A program made the position numbers and the translations under genes. From Epiperipatus broadwayi (lineage: Eukaryota; Onychophora; Udeonychophora; Euonychophora; Peripatidae): 64,000 nt of DNA. Location: NCBI GenBank assembly GCA_028023455.1, contig JAQFVV010000965.1, positions 62,001 to 126,000 of the forward strand, given 5' to 3'. The stretch's first letter is position 1, and each line of letters opens with the position of its first letter. This document shows positions 35,103-45,792 of this stretch, in pieces. The notes under the pieces are model-generated. The model had not been told where the DNA came from and ran no database searches. It was given only the letters and a program-made list of their open reading frames with translations.

Positions 35103-35145
35103 ACAAGCTTTCGGCAGATTACTGCCAAAATCATAGTTCTGTTTA
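35103..35145 (-). ncRNA. Hammerhead-like remnant (one core base missing)
   Basis: Minus strand: CTATGA in place of CTGATGA (one G missing), a perfect 5-bp stem II GGCAG/CTGCC with a TAAT loop, GAAA, then AGCT as a palindromic stem III and T. No upstream partner for the downstream GTACAG is visible. Inactive if ancestral. Confidence 0.35.
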
Positions 35146-35971
35146 AAGATTAGCAGTTAAAAATATGCTTATATATATATATATATGGATGATATGCAAA
35201 TGAGGCTTAATATGTAAATGTGGCATTTAAATATTTCACTTTCTTAACAATGGAATGCACAAATCTTTTTTGTTGATAGAATGTGGATCGTTTGTAATTG
35301 CCCAACCCTGTTTATATATATATATATGTTGTCTGTTATGGAATAGATTGTTTTCACATTAGTGAAAGTGTGGCTGCATGGTAACATGATTTTAGCATGA
35401 ACCAAGCTGAAATACAGATGAGCCCACTATGTAACTATTTCATTTATTGATAGATTTGTATTAATTTATGTATAGCTGACTAGAGGTTTATAGTAACTTC
35501 TGTTATAATTTCATTTATGTTGAGCTATTATTATTTTCATTTTCAGAAGTTGTTAAAAATAGGGAGTAGTCTTTATTTTCATTTTTCTAGTGATTTCAAA
35601 ATGGCTTACAACCATATTGAATTCACATTAATGTATAGAATTCACATTCTGCATTGCAACACAACAATAAATAGCTTAAAGGTGATCTAACCTAAAAGTA
35701 CAGATGGATTCATTCTATACTTTTTTATTTATTGTTGGAGATTATATAAGTTTATTTGTAGCTTGTTGTGGTTACATTAATTTCTACTTCAGTTTTATTT
35801 TAATATATATATATATAATGATATTCTTATTTGATGTCTGTATTTCTTCAAAGATATATATATATATATATATAACTACAACCATTAAATGTCTGTATTT
35901 TTAAATTATATAATAATAATTCAAACAAATATATTTAACACAGTATTCAAAATTAAATAATATATTCTTTA

Positions 35972-36015
35972 CCAGAAGTACTTTCAATTGTTTCACTGAC
36001 AATCTTTTTCAACTG
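35972..36015 (-). ncRNA. Hammerhead-like motif in PLE left arm
   Basis: Mirror of 37097-37143: AACAG, core TTGAAAA, stem II GATTGT/ACAATT, GAAA, palindromic AGTACT, T, CTGG. Core positions C3 and G8 are changed, so activity is unlikely. Confidence 0.55.
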
Positions 36016-36068
36016 TTAATACAAACGTACAAAAAATAAAAACTTGCATTACCCATCATTCAATCTAT

Positions 36069-36497
36069 TCAAATTTCCCACAATTCTGTTGTCTTTATAT
36101 TTGCCGATTGTTTATTCATCAAACCACCTCTATTCCTAGATATCATCATTGCCTCTTTAATTTTACGTTTTTCACTACACCTTTCAATTTGAATAATTTT
36201 TATATCTCTATTATTAAATTTAAAACCATAATTACATGTTTTATTATGATCAAATATAATTGATGGAGTATTCATATTTACTGAAGATATATTTTCTTTC
36301 TGTACACGTTTATATAATGTCTTATGATCATTATATCGTTTTTGTAATGTACATTTGGATTCCCCTATATATTTTATTCCACAACCACATTCCAACATAT
36401 ATATAACAGAACTTAATTCAAACTTAGAAATCTTGGCTTTGGAGTTATTTATCATATCATTTATATTATTTGAAGAGAAAAAAGAAATTCTACACAA
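36069..36497 (-). CDS. PLE GIY-YIG endonuclease, partial (inverted arm)
   Basis: A 142-codon frame identical in sequence to the C-terminal 142 residues on the plus strand. It contains the GIY-YIG pattern: IYMLECGCGIKYIGES, then TLQKRYNDH with the conserved R and H. The C-terminal KRKIKEAMMISRNRGG leads to ELWEI and stop. PLE endonucleases nick DNA to prime reverse transcription. Only the end of the protein is present, with no reverse transcriptase, and its apparent start is simply the arm boundary. It is a structural copy, unlikely to be expressed as a functional enzyme. Confidence 0.85.
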   Translation of the reverse strand: MCRISFFSSNNINDMINNSKAKISKFELSSVIYMLECGCGIKYIGESKCTLQKRYNDHKTLYKRVQKENISSVNMNTPSIIFDHNKTCNYGFKFNNRDIKIIQIERCSEKRKIKEAMMISRNRGGLMNKQSANIKTTELWEI

Positions 36498-36507
36498 ACC
36501 ACTAAAT

Positions 36508-37044
36508 AAGAGTAATAATAAGAAAATATTAAGTAAATTAAAAAGTGATAAATGGATTTCTATTCCTTTTATATCTAATCAACAAGCTAAATTAATTTAT
36601 AAACTTTTTAGTGGTTTGTGTAGAATTTCTTTTTTCTCTTCAAATAATATAAATGATATGATAAATAACTCCAAAGCCAAGATTTCTAAGTTTGAATTAA
36701 GTTCTGTTATATATATGTTGGAATGTGGTTGTGGAATAAAATATATAGGGGAATCCAAATGTACATTACAAAAACGATATAATGATCATAAGACATTATA
36801 TAAACGTGTACAGAAAGAAAATATATCTTCAGTAAATATGAATACTCCATCAATTATATTTGATCATAATAAAACATGTAATTATGGTTTTAAATTTAAT
36901 AATAGAGATATAAAAATTATTCAAATTGAAAGGTGTAGTGAAAAACGTAAAATTAAAGAGGCAATGATGATATCTAGGAATAGAGGTGGTTTGATGAATA
37001 AACAATCGGCAAATATAAAGACAACAGAATTGTGGGAAATTTGA
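36508..37044 (+). CDS. PLE GIY-YIG endonuclease, partial (direct arm)
   Basis: An open frame starting in the spacer. KLKSDKWISIPFISNQQAKL is typical of the segment between reverse transcriptase and endonuclease in PLEs. SSVIYMLECGCGIKYIGES with TLQKRYNDHK (GIY-YIG), KRKIKEAMMISRNRGG and the terminal ELWEI follow. The frame stays open upstream to 36355 but only by reading the opposite arm antisense, so that part is not coding. There is no valid start codon for the element, which is 5'-truncated. It belongs to a different PLE lineage from 7048-10517, closer to 21680-21826 and 46483-47500. Confidence 0.85.
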   Translation, partial: KSNNKKILSKLKSDKWISIPFISNQQAKLIYKLFSGLCRISFFSSNNINDMINNSKAKISKFELSSVIYMLECGCGIKYIGESKCTLQKRYNDHKTLYKRVQKENISSVNMNTPSIIFDHNKTCNYGFKFNNRDIKIIQIERCSEKRKIKEAMMISRNRGGLMNKQSANIKTTELWEI

Positions 37045-37096
37045 ATAGATTGAATGATGGGTAATGCAAGTTTTTATTTTTTGTACGTTTGTATTA

Positions 37097-37143
37097 ACAG
37101 TTGAAAAAGATTGTCAGTGAAACAATTGAAAGTACTTCTGGTA
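37097..37143 (+). ncRNA. Hammerhead-like motif in PLE right arm
   Basis: Begins 53 bp after the PLE stop codon. Core TTGAAAA at 37101-37107, stem II GATTGT (37109-37114) with ACAATT (37122-37127), GAAA 37128-37131, palindromic stem III AGTACT, T, CTG pairing with CAG. Stem II sequence differs from that of the other PLE 3' motifs but pairing is kept. Confidence 0.6.
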
Positions 37144-37384
37144 AAGAATATATTATTTAATTTTGAATACTGTGTTAAATATATTTGTTTGAATTATTAT
37201 ATATATATATATAATCTTGTAATTGAATATTAGTAAAGATCAGTCATATATCACATGACCTATATAGCTTGTATTGCCAATATGTAATATATAAAGAGCC
37301 TGCTACTAGCTCTCAACAAGCTTAATTTTTTTTTTTTATGATAAATGCTACAAGAGAAAATACATGAAGCTTTTATCTATGATG

Positions 37385-37440
37385 GTCCCCATCCCCAGAC
37401 CGGTTTCGAGCTATGGCTCTCATCAGTGAGAAGCTAGGAC
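37385..37440 (-). ncRNA. Hammerhead ribozyme, canonical
   Basis: Minus strand: outer stem GUCC (37440-37437), internal loop, stem I UUCUCA, core CUGAUGA (37426-37420), stem II GAGC/GCUC with CAUA loop, GAAA (37407-37404), palindromic stem III A-CCGG-U, cleavage base C (GUC), then UGGGGA pairing with UUCUCA (two G-U), internal loop, GGAC pairing with GUCC. Every invariant position is present. It lies in an unclassified repeat downstream of a PLE remnant on the same strand. Confidence 0.9.
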
Positions 37441-37539
37441 ATAAGATTCAAAATATTAACTCAAGCCAAGCAATTGTCTAATTTTTAAATATTAAGAAAA
37501 AGATCCAATATAAGTACAACTTTAACAAACTTTTATCCA

Positions 37540-37583
37540 CTTAGGAGTGATTTTGACTATCTTCATAGTCTTTGTCAGCTAAC
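37540..37583 (-). ncRNA. Hammerhead-like motif, PLE 3' end, decayed
   Basis: Minus strand: GUUAG, core CTGACAA (G8 to A), stem II GACTA/TAGTC with an inner loop, AAAA in place of GAAA, near-palindromic stem III ATCACT, C, then CUAAG pairing with UUAG. Twelve bases downstream of the PLE stop codon. Confidence 0.6.
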
Positions 37584-37594
37584 ACTTTCAAAAG

Positions 37595-37640
37595 CTAACC
37601 TTCCCACAATTTCATGATTTTTATGTTTGCTGCCTATGTG
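37595..37640 (-). pseudogene. PLE C-terminal tail remnant
   Basis: The minus strand reads AANIKIMKLWEG then stop, matching VNVKITELWEG at the end of the PLE at 46483-46689 and SANIKTTELWEI at 37044. Only the tail is recognisable; an in-frame stop lies just upstream. Confidence 0.6.
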
Positions 37641-38264
37641 GTGTGTGTATATATATATTCTTAAATATGTGTACATAAGAATTACAAACTATGCTGTATC
37701 TAATTACACCACTTCAATTATACGTTATTTAAGAAAAAATGTAAACAAATAAAAATAATAAATAACAAAAAAAAAATGCATTAAAATTGACAAATTTTAT
37801 CATATTCGCTGCCATTTGTTTTCTCTGAAGACTATATGTTATTAAATATATTAATTTTTTCTTCAGATTATGTCAAAATATATACATTTTACTATTTTTT
37901 TATTATCCTTTCTGAATTTCATGGGCTTTTTTGTTTAATAAAATATTTTCTGAGTGTAATATTAACAACATCAAAATAGTTAGAAATCCCCATTTCTTGA
38001 TACCAAGACAACTACTGTTTCTACAGGAAAAAAAAGTTATTGAAAAAAAAAAGAATAATAATATCACTCAGATCATATTTAAGAGTAATGAAAGTCAGAC
38101 ATTTTGCTATTTACTTTATTTTACAAATAAAAAATATGATAGTTAATTTTTTCCTCATATTCTTATTACTTCAGTGAACACTTGATCAAACACACACTCA
38201 GTAAAACTATATTATTAAAAAATATACTATAATATTGATTATATATATATATTATATGTACAAA

Positions 38265-38273
38265 AAGTGTTTA

Positions 38274-38335
<62 letters not shown>

Positions 38336-38337
38336 AT
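38265..38337. repeat. (TG)n(TA)n microsatellite
   Basis: TGTGTGTG followed by long TA runs, interrupted once by TGTG. Confidence 0.9.
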
Positions 38338-38621
38338 GTTCATGTACATTTGCAGTTCAACAAACAATACACATTTTATTCTAACCAATATTTATCCACA
38401 AAAATATGAACTGTTTTACATGGTGTACATTTGAATGTGAAAAGAGCCTGGAATAAAATGTAGTTTATGTGGAGAAACTGAACTGATATCAGACTCATAT
38501 AGCTATCTAGTTTGATAAGCTGAGTTTGAAGACATTTACCTGTCTAAAAAATTCATGCTAGCAAACTGATAGAAACTTTTTGCATAAATGCTTGAAGTTA
38601 GTGTTTAGGTCTAGTTTTTAA

Positions 38622-38680
38622 CTCCTATCCTTCACTGATGAGAGCAAATCAGCTTGAAATCAGCTGATCTGAGGGTGGAG
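38622..38680 (+). ncRNA. Hammerhead ribozyme, canonical
   Basis: Outer stem CUCC (38622-38625) with GGAG (38677-38680), stem I CCUUCA (38629-38634) with UGAGGG (38670-38675), core CUGAUGA (38635-38641), stem II GAGC/GCUU, GAAA (38656-38659), a longer palindromic stem III A-UCAGCUGA-U, cleavage base C (38669). All invariant positions are present, and the helices differ in sequence from the motif at 37385-37440 while keeping pairing. The host repeat is unclassified. Confidence 0.9.
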
Positions 38681-39226
38681 CAAAATTAAAGAGACAGTGA
38701 ATATTGACACTGACATTTATGTAAACAAAATACGCTTGTTTTGGAGGTCTTGGTAAAGCTCCATCTATTGATCATAAATACAAGCAATAACAGGTTTTAC
38801 ATATATATAACTTGTTTTTGTTTTTCATATACATATATGTAAAAGTAAAAATGTGAAATAATTTTTAATATAGTGTCCTTTTCTACAACTCCTTCATGAC
38901 ATAATTCTGAAAAAGAAGAAAAAGTCTGAGATTTTCTATCCATATTTTATCATGTAATTCACATAGATTAATTCTTAATTTTTGAATATAGACCATCTAT
39001 CTCAGAGAAAAGTCAGAAGTCATTTTGAAAACTGAAATAAATTTACTGAATTCAAATTATTATAAACATGGCAAAGAAGTTATGCAAACTATAGTATTAC
39101 AAGGCCTCATATATTTAAATAAGGAACATTAATATTTTATTATTTAACTAGAAATATTTGAGAAAACTTGCTTTCAGGTAACAGTTACACAAACACCTTA
39201 TCGTATATATATATATATATATATAT
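38681..39226. other. AT-rich stretch before the LINE
   Basis: No feature recognised apart from a TA run at about 39204-39227 next to the LINE insertion site. Confidence 0.45.
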
Positions 39227-39698
39227 AACGTAATCAATGGCTGCAGAAAGGAGTTTGCTATTAACTGAAAGGAGACCCTTTGATTCCTCTTGGAGGCCTT
39301 AAAGGAACCGAGCAGGGCAAATTCCTAATGTCCACTCCATACATTCTTGTCATTGCAGCTGTTATTACTATGTGATTATTCATATAGTATACGAACATGG
39401 ATGGGCTGCTCACCAACACGCATCAGCCAGCGTGGTGAGTTTATTGGCTTTTTACCTCTGAGTTTAAGATCAAGAAACACCATGGTCTATCTTCTCAGTA
39501 CCTGATAAGGCAGAATGAATGTTTGTATAAATGATAAATATTTTTCCAATACATATATACAACTATGACAGACAAAAATAAAGCATGTCCCTTATTCCCA
39601 GGAGGCTGTAAAGTCACCAACCAAGGCAGCGGTTGGTGGCCGAAGGTGGAGGGTGCTAAGAATCCCCTGATTGTGGACCCAGGCTGCCATTTGATGAT

Positions 39699-40569
39699 GG
39701 CTTTTTATTTAGATCACTTTCAAGTGAAGGAAGATTGCAAAAATTAGAAGAAGAACTGTCTTATATTAAATGGGACATTATTGGACTTTGTGAAGTTAGA
39801 AGAAAAGGAGAAGAAACAATTGATTTAAAAAGTGGACATATACTCTATTATAAAGGCACACATATTGGAAATACAAGTGGAGTAGGATTCATTATAAATA
39901 AAAAGTGGAAGAACAGTATTGTGGAGATTGATAGTGTATCGGACAGAGTGGCAGGATTAGTTATACAACTTAATAGCAGATACCAAATGCAGATAATTCA
40001 GGTTTATGCCCCAACAAGTTCTCATAGTGATGAAGTAATAGAAGATTTTTATATGGATGTACAAAAGGCTTTTGATCAGAGTAAACAACATTTTAAAATT
40101 GTTATGGGAGACTTTAATGCTAGAATTGGTAGACAAATGAAAGATGAAATTGCTGTAGGTAATTTTAGTTATGGTAATAGAAATGAGAGAGGACTTAGAC
40201 TTGTGGAGTTTGCAGAAAAAGAAAAAACTTTATATTATGAATTCATTTTTTGAGAAAAATGTTAAAAGGAAATGGACATGGAAGCATCCAAATGAAGATA
40301 CAGCAGAATTGGATTATATTTTGACTAACAGAAAATACATATTTCAAGATTGTAATGTTCTTAATAAATTTAACACAGGAAGTGATCATCGATTAGTAAG
40401 GTATAAGTTACGTGTTAATGTAAAACTAGAGAGACAAAAATTATTAAGAAAAACAATATTTACAGTTGATATTCCTAATCTTCAGAAACATTCTAATGAA
40501 TTTAAATTAGAACTTACAAATAGGTTTCAAGTGTTAGGAGATTTTGAACATGATTCAGATTTGAATTAA
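39699..40569 (+). pseudogene. RTE LINE apurinic-type endonuclease domain, frameshifted
   Basis: The domain nicks target DNA to prime reverse transcription. The frame from about 39699 reads LFRSLSSEGRLQKLEEEL, then WDIIGLCEVRRKGEE (the catalytic E region), VGFIINKKW, IIQVYAPTSS and KIVMGDFNARIG. The frame then shifts between 40200 and 40253 into the frame ending at 40569, which holds AELDYILTNRK and the catalytic GSDHRLVR. An upstream open frame at 39565-39747 is in the wrong frame and probably not coding. A single 1- or 2-base indel separates two otherwise good halves, so this copy is recently broken. Confidence 0.88.
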
Positions 40570-41979
40570 ATTAATATGAAAATACCTGATACACTTTTAA
40601 AAACTGCAACAAACATAGCTGGTAGAAAAAAGCAGCAATTGTCTAATAAAATTTCTACTGAGACTAGAGAATTTATGAAGAAAAGAAGGAATATGAAGAT
40701 ATACAAAAATGATGTATTAAAAAAACATTGAATATCTCGAATTTTGTAAAATGGTACGGAAAAGAGTTGAAAATGATATAAGAAAGTATAACTGTGAAAT
40801 AGCAAGGAAAGCTGTAGAAGAAAATAAAAGTCTCAAAAATGTTAAACAACATTTTGGTATTGGTAGGAAATTTATATCTGCAATAAGAAAAAAAGATGGA
40901 ATTATTACTAAAAAGAGAGATAACATCATGAAATTGGTAGAAGATTTTTATCAAGAATTATATAGTAATAAAGAACAAGTACCTCCTATCCTCCTATATC
41001 TATTACATCTTCCAAATTGCCCAGAATTTTAAATTAAGAAGTGAGACATGCAATTAAGTGTATGAAGAAACAAAAGGCTCCAGGAAATGATGGAATTATA
41101 ATTGATATATTAAAAGAAGCAGGTGAAGAAATAGAAACAATTTTAGCTAAGTTATATACCAAATGTCTAAATGATAAAGATGTACCGGAAGATTGGAAGA
41201 ATGCAGTAATAATATTAATATTTAAAAAAGGTGATAAAGAAGATATTAGAAATTACAGACCTATCAGCCTTTTATCAGTTTTATATAAAAATTTTACCAA
41301 GATAATTACAACTTGTCTACAGAGAACTTTGGATTTCCACCAACCAAGAGAACAAGCTGGATTTAAAATTGGTTTTAGTACAATAGATCATATCCAGGTA
41401 TTGAGAGAAGTCATAGAAAGGACAAACAAATATGAGTTGTCATTATGTTTTGGATTTGTAGATTATGAAAAGGCATTCGATTCTATACACATTTCTTCAG
41501 TGATTAAAGCATTGGATCATCAAGGTATAGATCCAGGATATTGTCATATTTTAAAGAATATTTATAAAAATGCAACAGCAACAATTAGATTACATAATGA
41601 TACTGGAAAAATCAACATTGAGAAAGGTGTAAGACAAGGTGACTCCATATCTCCAAAACTCTTTACAGCAGTGCTGCAAGAAGTATTTTGTGGATTAAAA
41701 TGGGAAACTAAAGGAGTGAAAGTAAATGGAGAGTATTTAAGTCATTTAGATTTCACAGATGATGTAGTTGTTTTTGCAAATAATGCTTCAGAGCTGCAGG
41801 AAATGTTGCAGGAGTTAGCAGATGAAAGTAGAGAAGTAGGACTAAAGATAAATGTTAAAAAGACTAAAGTAATGTTTAATCAATTTGCTCAAAATATGAA
41901 AATAAACAGTTACAAATACCTTGGAAGAATAACAGTTACAAATACCTTGGTCAGATTATTAAAACAGATGGAAACATAA
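40570..41979 (+). pseudogene. RTE LINE linker and reverse transcriptase
   Basis: The linker (about 40570-41032) is frameshifted and ends in an unrelated short tail. The reverse transcriptase is open at 41041-41979: KKQKAPGNDGI, then AVIILIFKKGD with NYRPISLLSVLYK, FVDYEKAFDSI (first catalytic D), KGVRQGDSISPKLF and LDFTDDVVVFA (catalytic DD). The usual FADD motif is FTDD here, so the catalytic aspartates remain while the preceding A is T. Near 41970 a duplicated ITVTNTL-type stretch shifts the frame into the next segment. Confidence 0.88.
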
Positions 41980-42437
41980 TGGAGGAAATTAATCATAGAA
42001 TTAAACTTGGTTGGAGTTCTTTTGGTAGAAATAACTTGATACTAAAAGGAAATATGCCTATGTGTTTAAAAAGGATGGTTTTTAACAAATGTGTTTTACC
42101 AGTTCTTACTTATGGATCTGAGACTTGGACACTTAATAGAAGAGTAATACAGAGACTTCAGACCACTCAAAGGAGTATGGAGACATTTATGTTGGGAGTA
42201 ACAAGAAGAAATCAAAAATGCAATGTATGGGTAAGACAACAAACAGGTGTTACTGATCTTATTGAAAAAATTAAAAGATTGAAATGGAGTTGGGCTGGAC
42301 ATATTGCTAGAAGAGATGATAATAGATGGACAATTGAAATTTTAAACTGGATTCCAAGAGATTGTAAAAGATCCAGAAAGAGACCACATGTGAGATGGAT
42401 GGATGAAATAAGAAAATGTGCAGGGGTGTTGTGGTGA
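41979..42437 (+). pseudogene. RTE LINE C-terminal region
   Basis: Continues the LINE protein in another frame: EEINHRIKLGWSSFG, VLPVLTYGSETWTLNRR, WSWAGHIARRDDNRW, RKRPHVRWMDEIRKCAG, then an early TGA. The truncated copy at 1627-2155 reads on through the same place, so that stop is specific to this copy. The region after the palm is conserved in RTE-type elements but has no assigned enzymatic role. Confidence 0.85.
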
Positions 42438-42779
42438 AGAGAAGCTAAATATCGGAGAAGATGGATTAAACTTGGAGAGACCTTCATCCTGCAGTGGATT
42501 GATAATGGTTGATGATGATGATGATAATGTAATCAATAATTTAATTATTAATTCTTTAGTTTTTTAAAATTTCTGTTTTATTAATCATAGTTATATAATA
42601 ACTTTTTACCACCAACAAATTTCTGCTTGGTTTAATTTAGTGATAATGTGTGAAACTCGTAAGCTAAATTCCACAGATGGCAACCCACCTCTACCCCTTC
42701 TGGTATGGTGGTACATGAACTCTACAAGCGATATACTATTTAAATTACTTACTTACTTATGACGTAACTGCAACACAGG

Positions 42780-42900
42780 CTTATTATATACCTGTGTCTA
42801 TATATGTAATATATAGGGGATATGAGCACAGACTTTCACACGACCCACCACTCTCCACACTATCTCATAACACTGATACGCTTGAACACATATATATGAC
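42780..42900 (-). repeat. R3-related end fragment
   Basis: ATTATATACCTGTGTC, GAGCACAGACTTTCACACGA and CACTGATACGCTTGAACAC are shared almost exactly with 59120-59240. The GACTTTCA and CTCTCTCAT-like spacing matches the end of R3 copy B (6165-6230). Assigned to the same family with caution. Confidence 0.45.
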
Positions 42901-43800
42901 GTGTAACTTTATTTGCTTCAATATTAATTTTTTTATATTGACTTGTTTATGCATAAGTCATTTTAAATAATATTTTTGTGTTATATACTTGTATTACAGG
43001 GTTTATGATTATATAAATATATATCAGACGAGAATTGTGCCTGCTTTAATTTCTTAAATATATACTTTAAAAACTGTTAAACAAAAAGCATTGCAAAATT
43101 TATTATATTACGCTTTCTACTTACAACATAGTTTCTTTTTGTTTAAAATTAGGCTTTGATTTTATTATTTTTAAATGAAAAGCTAAGACAATTATTGTTT
43201 ACCTTTTTGTAGATTTTATAGGTAGGTAGCATTCAGAAACCTTAAAAACGTTTTTTCAAAGAGAAATTCTGAAGCTATTTAATTATTTTTATAAATAAAA
43301 TTTTTATTTTGTTTTATTTCAAACATTTTAAAATCTTATTATAAAAATGATCCTGAATTTAAAAACAAACCGTGTCCTGTGGAAATTCAGTTTAAACACT
43401 TTAAGCTGTTAATATATTAACGGAGTCTTTAGAGAGTAATTTTAAAATACAATTTTAAGAGCATTATATTTTATATATATAAATCTTTATTAACACAATA
43501 ACTATTTATAGTTTATACAAGTAAGTAAACAGATGATAAATATGTTACAGTTTTGTATACCAAAACCCAAAGAATTTGATATATTCCACTACTAAGACAA
43601 AAAAGATTGCAGGCAATTAACTAGTTCTCTTCCACTCAAGGATATTGACTTGTAACACGTAATAGAAGGAGACTCTAAGACATGCAACTCAAATGAGTAA
43701 AGCCTGTAACAAAATCGTTGATTAAACCAAGGAATAAGCCACCCATAAGAATTAAACTTATATTCAAGACAAATGTTTATCTGATAATCTCACATAGAGT
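42901..43800. other. AT-rich stretch, no feature seen
   Basis: Nothing supportable. Confidence 0.4.
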
Positions 43801-43804
43801 TATT

Positions 43805-44395
43805 CTAGGACCACCCTAGATTCGATTCATCATCTTTCTTGGCAAGTATCTCAGACATTGATTGAAATAAGTTTCCCAATCTCTATAAAGTTTTCTCAGC
43901 CAGTTAAATTTCTTGTTGTCAAATATCATAGTACATCGTATATACCATATTGTCTTAAGGGTATGCACAGTCACCATTGCATTGTGGGGGTTAAATTTCT
44001 CAATGTATTGACTAAGTAGAAGTTTTAAGTTTATGATTGACCTGTGGAACATTTTAGCTTTTATCTGCCCAAATGCTGAACCTTCTTCTAAAAATTTTCA
44101 TCACCAGATTTGCATAGCAAAAGACTGGATCCAAATTCATATGTAGTCTTTCATTTAGAACATTAGTTGTTGGGAACAAGCCATTCACTAGTTTGAAAAC
44201 AAATTTCAAGTAGGATTCGGGTGCATATATAGAGTGGAACTTTTTTTAACACATTTTTCTTTGATATATCCAACCATGCATTGTCATGACTTTTAAAATG
44301 ATTCATTAAGACTTTATATTTAATACTTTCCAAACTGGGCATATTCAGATCATCCTGGAGATCCCTATAAGCAATGAACAGGTCAGCTATAAAAG
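43805..44395 (-). pseudogene. Decayed retroelement-like coding remnant
   Basis: The minus strand has two good open pieces. The first (about 44200-44395) reads IADLFIAYRDLQDDLNMPSL and VLMNHFKSHDNAW. The second (43816-44052) reads SIINLKLLLSQYIEKFNPHN and TIWYIRCTMIFDNKKFNWL. Between them, FKLVNGLFPTTNVLNERL can be followed across a frameshift. The W/R-rich pattern resembles C-terminal parts of non-LTR retrotransposon proteins, but I cannot name the family. It is clearly frameshifted and lacks a catalytic domain. Confidence 0.4.
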
Positions 44396-44420
44396 ATCTT
44401 CCTTTACATCCTATTTCATT

Positions 44421-44425
<5 letters not shown>

Positions 44426-44487
<62 letters not shown>
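44426..44487. repeat. (TA)n microsatellite, about 60 bp
   Basis: Uninterrupted TA dinucleotides, the longest run in the window. Confidence 0.95.
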
Positions 44488-44489
<2 letters not shown>

Positions 44490-44490
<1 letters not shown>

Positions 44491-45790
44491 GCCTTATACT
44501 TGCTATATATATGGTAGTATCCAGCAATTTTAAATAAATGGGAATAATTACTATTATATTTGTCTATAGTAGATGTTGCCAAAGATGTGTGTGCACAAAG
44601 ACTACACTTTTAGATAAAATTGTACTAATTTCACCATTCACTATTTATTTAACCAAAGACCATAAAGCCAACCACAGTGAATGGATATTAAAGTAAATGA
44701 TAAATAATATATATGAATATATAATGTTAAAGTAAACTGTAAATTATAAAGGAAATTTAAATGTATATAACTTGGAAATTATAGAAAGAGTTTAAAGTAA
44801 ACTAAATTATTTCATCGGCAAATATAGAAAAGTATAGCATTAGCAAATAAAGAAATCAGGGATGCACAAAATAGATTAAGTAAAAGAATTTTAACTGAAG
44901 ATCCATTAAAAAAAATGAAGTAATATAAAATCGTTTGTTTAACAATAATGTAAAATTATATAATGCTTTTAAGAGCTGGTAAACAATGGAAGCATTGGTA
45001 GAGAACAATTAATTAAATAATAGGAAAAAAAAGACTTTAAAGATATAAATAGTAAAATTCTTTTTCTAACAATTATCATCTTGTTCTAAATCTGGAAATG
45101 TCTCTACAAGTCATGTTTGGGTAGAAAAGTTTATCTGGACACTCCCATGTCCATACTTAGCTGGAGACTTAGAAATATAGCACAGAAAAAACCCAAAGAA
45201 TCATTTCTGATAACTGCCTACCTTTGCTCCCAGAAAGAAAGACCTATCTGAGTGGAAACACAAGCACAGATGTTCTTAATTAAGACTTGAACAGCCTTAT
45301 AGAAATAATGACTGCATTATGAGACCTCTAAATGGACTCTTAATTCGCCATTCATATAAAACTTAATCCACATATATACATGCATCTGAGTTATCTGTAA
45401 CTTTTATATTGTCATTTTTTAAATTATTGTTCTGCTTAATGCATATGTTAACCAATGCTATCTTACATATATTTAAAAAAGGTTATGTATTCTAACAATC
45501 AATTAATTCTGTTTTTTTCTTGTTATATATATATATATATTAATGGATTGTTAGCATACATATGAAATTAGCAAGATCTTTTTATTTATTTATTGGTAAT
45601 GTGGAATATATATATAAGGGAGGAGCTTGAGGGTATTTTAAGTAAGTTAAAACTTTAATTTTATTTTCCAACCCATTATAATAAAGGTGGACATCGTTTC
45701 TCAACAATTTATAAGCGTTATTTTGATTTTTCAAAAGAATTTCCTTCACCTTCTCTCGCAGTTTGTTCTTTTTTATTAAACGGTTTTAAA
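44490..45790. other. AT-rich stretch, no feature seen
   Basis: A less AT-rich block at 45,070-45,360 is unclassified. No coding motif. Confidence 0.4.
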
Positions 45791-45792
45791 AA

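Larger units (their letters stand above)
35880..37215. mobile_element. Palindromic PLE fragment with ~600-bp arms
   Basis: Arms of about 35890-36505 and 36608-37215 are near-identical reverse complements around a 102-bp single-copy spacer. Both arms encode the same PLE C-terminal region and both carry the hammerhead-like 3' motif. The plus-strand copy extends further into the reverse transcriptase side (spacer). Near-perfect arms imply a recent event or gene conversion, or an assembly effect. Confidence 0.85.
39227..42537 (+). mobile_element. RTE-type LINE, apparently full length, target duplication
   Basis: A 12-base direct repeat (AAYGTAATCAAT, one mismatch) at 39227-39238 and 42526-42537 brackets a 3287-bp element. 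That length is typical of RTE-clade elements. The more GC-rich 5' segment (39239-39700) looks like the untranslated leader. The order is endonuclease, reverse transcriptase, C-terminal region, ending in GGTTGATGATGATGATGA, the short-repeat tail typical of RTE elements. Coding frames are broken at several points. Confidence 0.85.
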
